This document shows positions 43,601 to 51,092 of a DNA stretch of 64,000 bases, one piece after another. Every line of letters starts with the position of its first letter. Positions within the stretch are counted from its first letter, which is position 1. Origin of the DNA: CAYXTW01 sp964452645 (GTDB lineage: Bacteria > Zixibacteria > MSB-5A5 > GN15 > PGXB01); contig CAYVMO010000015.1 of NCBI GenBank assembly GCA_964452645.1, forward strand, positions 1-64,000, in the 5' to 3' direction. Below the pieces are notes generated by a model, which was not told the DNA's origin, did no database searches, and saw only the letters and a program-made list of their open reading frames with translations. The position numbers and the translations under genes were made by a program.

Positions 43601-45358
43601 ATGACAACGACATATAGCTCGAAAATTACGGGTCTGATCATACTTTTATCGTTTATATTTTTCGGGAATAATCTCCAGGCGGAGGAAAAGTACAAAAAAT
43701 ATGTCCGTTCGGAATCGAGAGATTACTTTATTAAATTATCGCTTGCGGAGAAAAAATTCATTTTGACTCTTTTCGGAGACGACAGCAGCCGGACTTTTGT
43801 TTTCAATGAAAATGATGTCAAGCGGACCGCGGATTATGTCAAAATCAAAGACGTGTCGATTCTCGGTAAAAACGGATTTATCCTGGGCGAAAATGTTTAT
43901 CCGGTCGATTTGATAGATAAACTGGATATCGGAACCGATGAAAGCGGCCCGACCATATATTATCTCAAAAAAAACAAGCAAGAATCAGCCGTTTACCGCA
44001 TCCGGAGAAAAAACAGAATATCGGCGCTGAGCGACATCGATATAAAAACGGGTGAATTTGTACGTGGAGCGGTCGCCAGTTTCTGGGGAGATGTCAATAT
44101 TAACGGCGAGGTGAATGAAGATGTCGTGGCTGTATTCGGCGATATAAAAATCGGTGACAGCGCCGTCGTGCGCGGAGATATCGTGGCCATAAACGGCAAT
44201 GTAGACGTATCTCAAAAAGCAACCATATACGGTAACATATTTATACCCAGTTCGAAGAAAAAATTCAGTTTTAACCGCTGGCGATGGCGGCGCGGCGAGC
44301 GGGATATTTCTGCGGTCGGTATGTTTTATTATAATCGTGTTGACGGGGCGGCGCCATATCTGGGCGCGAAGTTCACCGATACCGATTCGCTTCTGCCGGA
44401 AGTAAAGGCTTATGGCGGATACGGTTTCGCTTCGAAAAGATGGCGGTATTTTATCGGAATCGAAAAATCATTCTTTCTGAAACGACCGTTGACGGTGGGC
44501 GGCTCATATTATAGGAAGCTGGCCTCGCCCGATGATTGGTTGATTTCCGAAAGTAAAAACAGCGCCTTTGCAATTTTGGCGACTGAAGATTATAAGGATT
44601 ATTATGAAGCGGAGGGCGGCTATCTTTTCGCGCGATTTACCCCGCATCAATTCGTAAATTTCGAGCTCGGTTTTCAGGCGGAGGAGTACAAATGGCTTGA
44701 TGCTCATCGGAATTTGTGGTCGCTTTTCGGAGGCTCAAAAATATTTCCGTTGAATTACTCCGGTATTGCCGAGATAGATCGCCCGGCTTTGAAAGATACG
44801 CTTGACGGCCGAAGGCTGGTTTCGTTGGTCGGTCATATCAGATTGGATACGGGAGATGAAGATGATATATTCGGTTCCCCATTCTGGAAGGGAATCTATG
44901 AAATGGAATGGGCGCCGGAAAGCTGGAATTCGAATTTCGATTTCGTCCGGTACTTGACAAGAATATCCCGATATCAGGCGATAAATGGAAATACCGGATT
45001 TTTGCTGACAGCTACATACGGCGGATCCGGTAAAGATTTGCCATATTTTAAAAAATTCTTTATCGGCGGGCTGGGGACGCTTCATGGATATTATCACAAA
45101 GAATATCCGGGCACCCAGTTTTGGTTGGGCGATGTTGAATATCGCATTCAGCTGCTGCATTCGGGAGTCTCCGGATGGCTATATTATAATGTCGGTCAGG
45201 TCGCCGACAATCCCGCAAAACTATCAGACGCCGAAATAAAACAATCGCTCGGTTTCGGTTTATCATTCAGCGATGAATTGCGGGTCTCGCTGGCGCGACG
45301 TCTCGACCGCTCCGATGCTTCCTGGCGCATCCACGTCGACTTGGGGATGAATTTCTAA
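43601..45358 (+). CDS. Exported bactofilin-like and Omp85/surface-antigen-type beta-barrel protein
   Basis: 585 residues from the ATG at 43601; a TTG 20 codons earlier is in frame but would spoil the signal peptide (about 1-27). Residues about 120-215 contain a short beta-helix-like repeat (G-D-V-N-I-N-G, G-D-I-K-I-G, G-D-I-V-A-I-N-G-N-V) resembling polymer-forming/bactofilin domains. The rest (about 230-585) is a C-terminal barrel with the G-L-G-T-L-H-G-Y motif near 487 and V-E-Y-R-I near 511, as in Omp85/D15 barrels, ending in Phe as outer-membrane barrels do. It may insert or assemble something at the outer membrane. It has no POTRA domain, which separates it from BamA. Fused bactofilin-like and Omp85-like parts are unusual. 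Confidence 0.82.
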   Translation: MTTTYSSKITGLIILLSFIFFGNNLQAEEKYKKYVRSESRDYFIKLSLAEKKFILTLFGDDSSRTFVFNENDVKRTADYVKIKDVSILGKNGFILGENVYPVDLIDKLDIGTDESGPTIYYLKKNKQESAVYRIRRKNRISALSDIDIKTGEFVRGAVASFWGDVNINGEVNEDVVAVFGDIKIGDSAVVRGDIVAINGNVDVSQKATIYGNIFIPSSKKKFSFNRWRWRRGERDISAVGMFYYNRVDGAAPYLGAKFTDTDSLLPEVKAYGGYGFASKRWRYFIGIEKSFFLKRPLTVGGSYYRKLASPDDWLISESKNSAFAILATEDYKDYYEAEGGYLFARFTPHQFVNFELGFQAEEYKWLDAHRNLWSLFGGSKIFPLNYSGIAEIDRPALKDTLDGRRLVSLVGHIRLDTGDEDDIFGSPFWKGIYEMEWAPESWNSNFDFVRYLTRISRYQAINGNTGFLLTATYGGSGKDLPYFKKFFIGGLGTLHGYYHKEYPGTQFWLGDVEYRIQLLHSGVSGWLYYNVGQVADNPAKLSDAEIKQSLGFGLSFSDELRVSLARRLDRSDASWRIHVDLGMNF

Positions 45359-45362
45359 CAGG

Positions 45363-45434
45363 GTAGGTCAGGATCCCTGCCCGAGACATTGAGCCTTGGC
45401 GAAATGTCGAGGGGCCCGGAGGGCGATCCTGACA
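45363..45434. repeat. REP-like hairpin, family 2 copy 2
   Basis: Counterpart of the 34023-34093 element in the opposite orientation: GTAGGTCAGGATCC at the left and GATCCTGAC at the right, with GTAG at the foot (45363-45366). It follows the barrel gene stop by only a few nt. Confidence 0.83.
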
Positions 45435-45512
45435 AATGTATCCATTATAGATAAAGCAGGTCGAAATCTTCAAAGGAATTTTTATCCCGAAGGAGTTTCA
45501 ACTTTTTAATTT

Positions 45513-45558
45513 GTCGGAAGCCCTGCGGGATAATATCCCTTTGGGCATTCGGACCTAC
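45513..45558. repeat. REP-like hairpin, family 3 copy 1
   Basis: Arms GTCGGAAGCCC and GGGCATTCGGAC with CTAC at the right end (GTAG on the minus strand). It has a longer loop than the other family 3 copies at 46911-46940 and 51034-51063. Confidence 0.75.
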
Positions 45559-45601
45559 GGGATTTTTTATATTGCCGTCCCGGTAATAAATATCCTATTT
45601 T

Positions 45602-45817
45602 ATGCTTATGAGCATTGCTGAGAAAACGGTCAGGTGTCCGTACTGCAGGGAGGAGATTATTCCGGGGGCGATAATCTGCAAACATTGCGGTTCGCCGTTG
45701 AAAATGCCCAAAAAGAGTAAGAAAAGATCATTCTGGCTGGATACATATATGTTAGGCGTTTACAGCGGCATTATTCTGATGATTCTGTTGGTAATTTTGT
45801 ATAATAAGATATTTTAG
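45602..45817 (+). CDS. Small zinc-ribbon membrane protein
   Basis: 71 residues. Two Cys pairs, C-P-Y-C (12-15) and C-K-H-C (26-29), form a zinc-ribbon, followed by a basic linker (K-K-S-K-K-R) and one transmembrane helix (about 47-68). The start could be the ATG two codons later; no clear ribosome site is seen for either. Small anchored zinc-ribbon proteins are common and mostly uncharacterised, so no function is assigned. It stands alone between REP elements and a minus-strand gene. Confidence 0.7.
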   Translation: MLMSIAEKTVRCPYCREEIIPGAIICKHCGSPLKMPKKSKKRSFWLDTYMLGVYSGIILMILLVILYNKIF

Positions 45818-45864
45818 TTTAGATCAAAATTGGTTCAAAAACGCGTAGGTATGAACGACTAAAC

Positions 45865-46410
45865 CTATTTCATTTGAGTTAATTCCCATTGAATAAAAAA
45901 TTGCCTACGATTTATCAGTCCGGCTTTCAGACTACTTTCAGAATCCGCCCATAAATATCCCCAATCGTCTATGCTCGCCGTTGATTCGCCTAAAATTGAT
46001 TTACACTTTTCGAAAAATTCAGTAAAAAAGACCTCGGCGGAACTTGGCAATTCATCACTTAACGTTGCCCATGTATGCAATGTTATCAATTCCTTAAAAA
46101 TAATACCGTTTTTCAAATAAATTTCAATCACCATATTACATCGAGATACACCCAAAGGTATTGACATAAGATGGTATGATCCATCCAGCATCGAGATTTG
46201 ACAACTACTCGTTCGGTAAAGCGTTTCACCAGAGCTAAATGAGAATGTTATTATCTTTTTAATAAAACCGCATTTATGAAAACCTAGCGATAACAATTGA
46301 TCATGGGAAGGCGCTTTATCACCTAATCGTACTTTTAAACTCTGCTTAATATCATCATATAGATTGATTTCGTTTCTGCCAGAATGAACTTCCAAATTTA
46401 AATCGATCAT
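45865..46410 (-). CDS. Hypothetical protein, 181 residues
   Basis: I do not recognise this protein. It has no signal peptide, no membrane helix and no obvious catalytic motif. The middle has alternating strands with three Cys residues, and the end has W-G-Y-L-W-A-D-S. Its codon use and surrounding DNA are more AT-rich than in the housekeeping genes nearby, and it is flanked by REP-rich gaps, so it may be an accessory gene. It could be a toxin-antitoxin or defence-related orphan, but nothing in the sequence shows that. Confidence 0.6.
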   Translation of the reverse strand: MIDLNLEVHSGRNEINLYDDIKQSLKVRLGDKAPSHDQLLSLGFHKCGFIKKIITFSFSSGETLYRTSSCQISMLDGSYHLMSIPLGVSRCNMVIEIYLKNGIIFKELITLHTWATLSDELPSSAEVFFTEFFEKCKSILGESTASIDDWGYLWADSESSLKAGLINRRQFFIQWELTQMK

Positions 46411-46512
46411 AGATTATTTATTCTTAATTTCGACTAATTATATAAAAATGCAACGATTTTATCAACGCTATTATATATAGGAAATGATGGATTTAATTTC
46501 CCATACGACATC

Positions 46513-46534
46513 AGGAAAGATTCCTGGCGCCGCA
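46513..46534. repeat. Dispersed 22-nt block, copy 1
   Basis: Shares 20 of 22 nt with 49328-49349 (core GATTCCTG-x-CGCCGCA). It contains an AGGAA/TTCCT inverted repeat and may be a REP remnant. Confidence 0.5.
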
Positions 46535-46548
46535 GTAAAACGTAACCC

Positions 46549-46653
46549 AAAATCACTACAAAATCAAAGTAAATTCTGAAGCGCGGCCCCTATATAGAAA
46601 CATAAAACGAACAAAATATGAAATATTCCACCATACAAAATCGCTACAAAATC
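46549..46653. repeat. Pair of 17-nt direct near-repeats
   Basis: AAAATC-x-CTACAAAATC occurs at 46549-46565 and 46637-46653 with one mismatch, 88 nt apart. It could be an old attachment-site pair or a regulator binding site. No integrase is nearby. Confidence 0.5.
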
Positions 46654-46845
46654 ACTACCGGTACCATCGAACGAGCCTATTTCCTTAAGGGCAAAAGATT
46701 AAAAAAAAGATGTTAAAATATGCGATACAAACCCAATTCATTGTACTATCAACAAACACAATTGGTTACGCGGATTTTTTTGAATAATTATGACAATAAA
46801 TGACATTATTTTACAGAAAACCGTCATGTTTCAGTGATGCCAGCA

Positions 46846-46905
46846 GGGTAGCTCAAATCTCGCTGAGATTTGAGCCCTCAAGCCTCAGGGAGGCTTGAGC
46901 TACGC
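46846..46905. repeat. BIME-like twin hairpin
   Basis: Two adjacent hairpins (AGCTCAAATCT/AGATTTGAG and CTCAAGCCT/AGGCTTGAG) are framed by GTAGCTC at the left and GAGCTAC at the right, so GTAG stands at both feet. Same architecture as 50951-51020 with different stem sequence. Confidence 0.8.
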
Positions 46906-46910
46906 TAATT

Positions 46911-46940
46911 GTCGGAAGCCCCTCAGGCATTCCGACCTGC
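46911..46940. repeat. REP-like hairpin, family 3 copy 2
   Basis: GTCGGAA and TTCCGAC arms; the right foot reads CTGC in place of CTAC. Adjacent to the twin hairpin at 46846-46905. Confidence 0.75.
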
Positions 46941-46959
46941 GTCAGTGCCGATAAGCAAT

Positions 46960-47014
46960 TGGCAGAACTACATCGTCCCGCCGATAAATCGCCCGGACTC
47001 GGGTTTTGCCCTAC
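46960..47014. repeat. REP-like hairpin, family 1 copy 4 (inverted)
   Basis: GGCAGAACT and GGTTTTGCC arms with CTAC on the right (GTAG on the minus strand) and the recurring CGATAAATCG loop block. Matches the REP next to the transposase gene 14 kb away. Confidence 0.82.
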
Positions 47015-47110
47015 CTTTGCTTTCTCTTTACGCCGCGGTTGTAAATAATTCCGACAGAAAAAGGCGCTAGCGCCCCTTGTGAAGAAAATCACATTCTTTT
47101 AAAAAACTGC

Positions 47111-47138
47111 CTTGACAATTCCGCAAAATATTATAAAT
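47111..47138 (+). promoter_or_regulatory. Sigma70-like promoter of hppA
   Basis: TTGACA (47111-47116) is followed after 16 nt by TAAATT (47133-47138); a TATAAA at 47131-47136 is an alternative -10. The gene starts at 47257. Confidence 0.55.
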
Positions 47139-47256
47139 TTGCCGCTTAAATTTTGCAACCTGACGTAAGTTGGAGCCGGAAAGAAGATATGACAAAGGGC
47201 GGGACAATCAATACGAAAATCAATGATTCTAAATTAATATATTCGGAGTGTTACCA

Positions 47257-49272
47257 ATGGAACAACTAAGTCAATGGCCTTATCTTTACACCGCACAGAT
47301 TCTCGGCGTGGTCGGTATCCTCTTCGCCCTGTTACTGTATTTTAATGTCAAGAGTAAAGACGCCGGCAATGACCTTATGAAAGAAATCGCCGGGCATATC
47401 GCCGAGGGGGCGATGGTCTTTCTGAGACGGGAATATTCGATTCTGGCTATTTTTATCGTTATTGTTTTTCTCCTTCTATCGTGGAAGATTTCGGTGGCAA
47501 CGGCAATTGCCTTTATATCCGGCGCCTGCTGCTCGATGCTGGCCGGTTTCTTCGGGATGAAAGCGGCCACCAAAGCCAACGTCCGCACCTCAGCGGCTGC
47601 CAAAAAGACCGGTCAGGGGGGTGCGCTGGCGATTGCCTTCACCGGCGGCGCTGTTATGGGTATGTCGGTGGCTTCACTCGGCTTACTCGGTGTCGGGATT
47701 TTTACCTATCTGGTTTTCAGGCTTGATTTCTTCAGCTGGCCGGATCTGGCCGGATTCGGCATGGGTGCTTCCTCGATTGCGCTTTTTGCTCGTGTCGGCG
47801 GCGGAATCTATACCAAATCTGCCGACGTCGGCGCCGATCTGGTCGGTAAGGTTGAAGCCGGGATCCCGGAAGATGATCCGCGCAATCCGGCCGTCATCGC
47901 CGACAACGTCGGTGATAATGTCGGTGACACGGCGGGAATGGGCGCTGACCTGTTCGAATCGTACGTCGGTTCCCTTGTCGCCACAATTGCCATTGCGGTG
48001 GTGGCGATGGGCAGCAAAATACCGAGCGACACAGTAATATTGGGCAAAATCCTGCTTCCGATTGCCATTGCGAGCGCGGGAATTATTGCCTCAATACTCG
48101 GCGTCATTTCGGTCAAAGCATTCGCCGGGATGAAAAATCCGGCGGCGGTTCTGCGAATTGTCACTTATGTCGCCTCGATCGTTTTGTTTATTGCAGCCTG
48201 GTTTATAATCAGCGGGTTGGGATTGGATCAGAAACTTTTCTGGGCTATTCTGGGCGGTAACATCGCCGGAATTCTAATCGGCCTGCTGACGGAATATTAT
48301 ACGGCGGCGGCGCCGATACGAAGAATCGCCAAGGCCTCCGAAACCGGAGCGGCAACTAACATCATACAGGGTTTGGCGGTAGGAATGGAATCGGTGGCTC
48401 TTCCGGTCTTTATTATTGCCATGGCCATTCTGCTTGGATTCAAACTGGGTGGGCTTTATGGTATCGGTCTGGCGGCGGTCGGAATGCTTTCGACCATCGG
48501 CGTGACGATGTCGGTTGACGCTTACGGCCCGATTGCCGACAACGCCGGCGGTATTACCGAAATGGCCGGACTGGGTTCCGATATTCGTAAGATTACCGAC
48601 AGGCTCGATTCTCTTGGAAATACGACGGCGGCTATCGGAAAGGGTTTCGCCATCGGTTCGGCGGCATTGACGGCTCTGGCGCTGTTTTCGGCTTACTCCA
48701 CGGCGGCCAAAGTCGGCAATATCAGCCTGCTGAATGTTTATGTGGTTGTCGGTTTCTTCATCGGCGGCATTCTGCCGTTCCTGATTGCCTCCCTGACCAT
48801 GACGGCGGTCGGTAAAGCGGCCTTCAAAATGGTCGAAGAGGTTCGTCGTCAGTTCCGCGAGATTAAAGGCCTGATGGAAGGCAAAGCCAAACCGGATACG
48901 GCGCGCTGCGTCGATATCGCTACCAAGGGTGCATTGCTCGAGATGATCATCCCCGGACTGCTGGCCATTATCGGCCCCATCCTTGTCGGAACATTGCTGG
49001 GTAAAGAGGCACTGGGCGGTTTCCTCGGCGGAGCTACATTGTCGGGCGTTTTGCTGGCGCTCATGATGGCCAATGCCGGCGGCGCGTGGGATAATGCCAA
49101 GAAGTATATCGAGGCGGGAAATCTCGGCGGCAAGGGTTCCGCTCCGCACAAAGCGGCGGTTGTCGGTGATACGGTCGGCGATCCGTTTAAGGATACTTCC
49201 GGCCCGTCGATGAACATCCTCATCAAGTTGATGGCGATGGTTTCGCTGGTGCTGGCGCCCTTGTTCTTGTAA
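47257..49272 (+). CDS. hppA: Membrane-bound ion-translocating pyrophosphatase
   Basis: 671 residues from the ATG at 47257, eight nt after GGAG; a GTG three codons earlier would overlap that site. About 16 membrane helices. The substrate-binding motif D-V-G-A-D-L-V-G-K-V-E and D-N-V-G-D-N-V-G-D are present, as is D-A-Y-G-P-I-A-D-N-A-G-G and the C-terminal D-T-V-G-D-P-F-K-D-T. The G-N-T-T-A-A-I-G-K-G segment has Ala at the position that marks K+-dependent enzymes (Lys in K+-independent ones). It pumps H+ and/or Na+ with energy from pyrophosphate hydrolysis; which ion cannot be decided safely. It has its own promoter. Confidence 0.96.
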   Translation: MEQLSQWPYLYTAQILGVVGILFALLLYFNVKSKDAGNDLMKEIAGHIAEGAMVFLRREYSILAIFIVIVFLLLSWKISVATAIAFISGACCSMLAGFFGMKAATKANVRTSAAAKKTGQGGALAIAFTGGAVMGMSVASLGLLGVGIFTYLVFRLDFFSWPDLAGFGMGASSIALFARVGGGIYTKSADVGADLVGKVEAGIPEDDPRNPAVIADNVGDNVGDTAGMGADLFESYVGSLVATIAIAVVAMGSKIPSDTVILGKILLPIAIASAGIIASILGVISVKAFAGMKNPAAVLRIVTYVASIVLFIAAWFIISGLGLDQKLFWAILGGNIAGILIGLLTEYYTAAAPIRRIAKASETGAATNIIQGLAVGMESVALPVFIIAMAILLGFKLGGLYGIGLAAVGMLSTIGVTMSVDAYGPIADNAGGITEMAGLGSDIRKITDRLDSLGNTTAAIGKGFAIGSAALTALALFSAYSTAAKVGNISLLNVYVVVGFFIGGILPFLIASLTMTAVGKAAFKMVEEVRRQFREIKGLMEGKAKPDTARCVDIATKGALLEMIIPGLLAIIGPILVGTLLGKEALGGFLGGATLSGVLLALMMANAGGAWDNAKKYIEAGNLGGKGSAPHKAAVVGDTVGDPFKDTSGPSMNILIKLMAMVSLVLAPLFL

Positions 49273-49286
49273 GATAAATTTTTATA

Positions 49287-49313
49287 GGCGGCAGATGCGG
49301 ACATCTGCCGCCC
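49287..49313. repeat. Hairpin downstream of hppA
   Basis: Perfect stem GGCGGCAGATG/CATCTGCCGCC around a four-nt CGGA loop, starting 15 nt after the hppA stop. No T-run follows, so it may stabilise the mRNA or act as a weak terminator. GTAG is absent. Confidence 0.75.
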
Positions 49314-49327
49314 ACATTAATTGCGTA

Positions 49328-49349
49328 AGGAAGGATTCCTGACGCCGCA
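49328..49349. repeat. Dispersed 22-nt block, copy 2
   Basis: Shares 20 of 22 nt with 46513-46534, on either side of hppA. Confidence 0.5.
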
Positions 49350-49548
49350 AAAAAATACATTTTTGTGCCGGTTTTTGTACCTTATTTGTCAGGGACACGA
49401 AACGGTACATTTTCTGGGTTGCCTGCCTGCATCAATACATATAAACTCTATCAATGATATTATGTATAATAATTAGTACCGATCGGTCGATTTATTAAAC
49501 AAATGGTCTTATTTAGATATTAACCTTTGTTTATTGGGGATAGATTTC

Positions 49549-50778
49549 ATGAAAAAACATATTGCCTCACTCGTTTTCATATTTTTTTTTACATCAGTTG
49601 CATGGCTTATTCTTGGCGTTGAGACTCGTCTGCGAACTCACGAAAGAGATATTAACCTGAGACAGGCGGTGGGTCAACTGTGGGGTACCGAACAAAATCA
49701 AAAGGCGCCGGATCTGTATTATATCGAAAAAGAAAAACACTCTACAGCAAAGATAGTCGATAATGATACGACTTTTGAGACGAATTTGATTTCGGTTCAA
49801 AAAAGGGCGACCATCAATGGCAGTAATATTACCGCCAGATTTAATCTCGAACATCGTAAAAAGGGACTTCTCTGGTATTCTACTTACCGTGTCGAATTTG
49901 CGGCCGAATATCAAATTGATAATAGTACAAATTCAGATAAAGAGTATTATTTTGCCTATACTTTTCCCACGAATTCCGGGATATATGACAATTTCAGACT
50001 AATCGTCGATGGGAAGGAGGTAAAAGAAATAAAACCAAGCGATGGCAGAATTATCGAGAAAATCAATCTTCGTTCGGGCGAACAGAAGACGGTTAAAATA
50101 TCGTACGGCGCTCAGGGAATGGATGAATGGTGGTACATTTTCAGCGAATATGTTTCTCAAATAAGAAATTTCGATATGACGATATCCACCAACTTTGAAG
50201 GTATCGATTTTCCTGAAAACAGTATCTCGCCTACATCCAAAACCAGGGAGGCTGACGGTTGGAAATTACAATGGCAGTATGACAATCTTATTTCCGGTAT
50301 TCAAATCGGTTTAAAGATGCCGCACAAGCTCAATCCGGGACCGTTTGCCAGTCGGGTAAGTTTCTTCGCGCCGGTATCGCTGTTCCTGTTTATGTTTCTT
50401 TTATTTATCATCACAATCGTAAAAGAAATAAAAATTCATCCGATGAATTACTTTTTTATCGCCGCCGCCTTTTTCAGTTTTCATCTCCTGCTGGCCTATT
50501 TGGCCGATCAGGTGGATATATATATTGCCTTTGCCATATCGGCTATAGTATCGATATTTTTGGTGGTTTCATACATGCGATTGGTGGTCGGAATCAAAAT
50601 GGCTCTGCTTCAGGTTGGAATCAGTCAGTTCGTCTATCTGGTTCTTTTCTCATATGCGTTTTTCCTCGAGGGCATCACCGGATTATCGATCACTATTTTA
50701 TGCATCGTCACGCTATTTGTGGTAATGCAAATCACCGGTCGGATAAACTGGGAAGAGAAGTTCGCACAGATGAAATAG
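49549..50778 (+). CDS. CreD-like inner-membrane protein
   Basis: 409 residues from the ATG at 49549, which follows GGGGATAG. One N-terminal membrane helix (about 5-27) is followed by a large exported beta-rich domain (about 30-260) and about six C-terminal helices (about 275-400). The F-x-A-P-V-S-L-F-L-F start of the membrane part and the I-H-P-M-N-Y-F-F-I-A-A-A-F-F-S-F-H-L-L-L-A-Y stretch resemble CreD family inner-membrane proteins, which respond to envelope stress in other bacteria. The match is to the membrane part only. It has no adjacent two-component pair like CreBC. Confidence 0.68.
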   Translation: MKKHIASLVFIFFFTSVAWLILGVETRLRTHERDINLRQAVGQLWGTEQNQKAPDLYYIEKEKHSTAKIVDNDTTFETNLISVQKRATINGSNITARFNLEHRKKGLLWYSTYRVEFAAEYQIDNSTNSDKEYYFAYTFPTNSGIYDNFRLIVDGKEVKEIKPSDGRIIEKINLRSGEQKTVKISYGAQGMDEWWYIFSEYVSQIRNFDMTISTNFEGIDFPENSISPTSKTREADGWKLQWQYDNLISGIQIGLKMPHKLNPGPFASRVSFFAPVSLFLFMFLLFIITIVKEIKIHPMNYFFIAAAFFSFHLLLAYLADQVDIYIAFAISAIVSIFLVVSYMRLVVGIKMALLQVGISQFVYLVLFSYAFFLEGITGLSITILCIVTLFVVMQITGRINWEEKFAQMK

Positions 50779-50782
50779 TATT

Positions 50783-50834
50783 GTAGGGCAGGATCCGAGT
50801 TTTCCGATTTATCGGTAAACGAAGTGATCCTGCC
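50783..50834. repeat. REP-like hairpin, family 1 variant
   Basis: GTAGGGCAGGATC at the left and GATCCTGCC at the right, with the CGATTTATCGG loop block. The foot is as in family 1; the upper stem is as in family 2. Confidence 0.8.
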
Positions 50835-50849
50835 AAATCGATTTTAATC

Positions 50850-50900
50850 GGCAGTACCTCATCGCCCCGTCGATAAATCGACGGTACTCGGGTTCTGCCC
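50850..50900. repeat. REP-like hairpin, family 1 copy 5 (inverted)
   Basis: GGCAGTACC and GGTTCTGCC arms with the CGATAAATCG loop block. The GTAG foot is degraded (GATT on the minus strand). Confidence 0.75.
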
Positions 50901-50950
50901 AATCTCTTTAACTGGAATGCTAATCCGATTAATCCAAGAATTCCCAGCAA

Positions 50951-51020
50951 ATGTAGGGCAGGTCTCCCCGAGACCTGCCAGATTAAAAATGGCAGGAGTC
51001 GGCAACTCCTGCCCTACATT
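50951..51020. repeat. BIME-like twin hairpin
   Basis: GGCAGGTCT/AGACCTGCC and GGCAGGAGT/ACTCCTGCC hairpins side by side, framed by ATGTAGGGCA and TGCCCTACAT. GTAG stands at both outer feet. Confidence 0.84.
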
Positions 51021-51033
51021 TAATTTATAAAAA

Positions 51034-51063
51034 GTCGGAAGCCCAAGGGGCATTCCGACCTAC
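51034..51063. repeat. REP-like hairpin, family 3 copy 3
   Basis: GTCGGAA and TTCCGAC arms, followed by CTAC (GTAG on the minus strand). It lies 30 nt beyond the stop codon of the minus-strand barrel gene. Confidence 0.8.
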
Positions 51064-51092
51064 GATTTTTACAACGATCGATTGCCTAATTA

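Larger units (their letters stand above)
46411..47256. other. Repeat-rich intergenic region
   Basis: This 846-nt gap has an AT-rich left part (46411-46840), which contains a 17-nt near-repeat (46549-46565 and 46637-46653) and a 22-nt block (46513-46534) shared with 49328-49349. Three REP-like hairpins follow (46846-47014), then the hppA promoter. No gene was recognised. Confidence 0.5.

Noticed and set aside
47286..49304. Long opposite-strand frames under hppA (for example 48274-49149)
   Set aside because: They mirror the codon structure of the real gene and show no protein-like pattern.
50614..50640. V-G-I-S-Q string in the CreD-like protein, resembling the micro-ORF core
   Set aside because: It is part of a membrane helix and lacks G-G-Q; coincidence.
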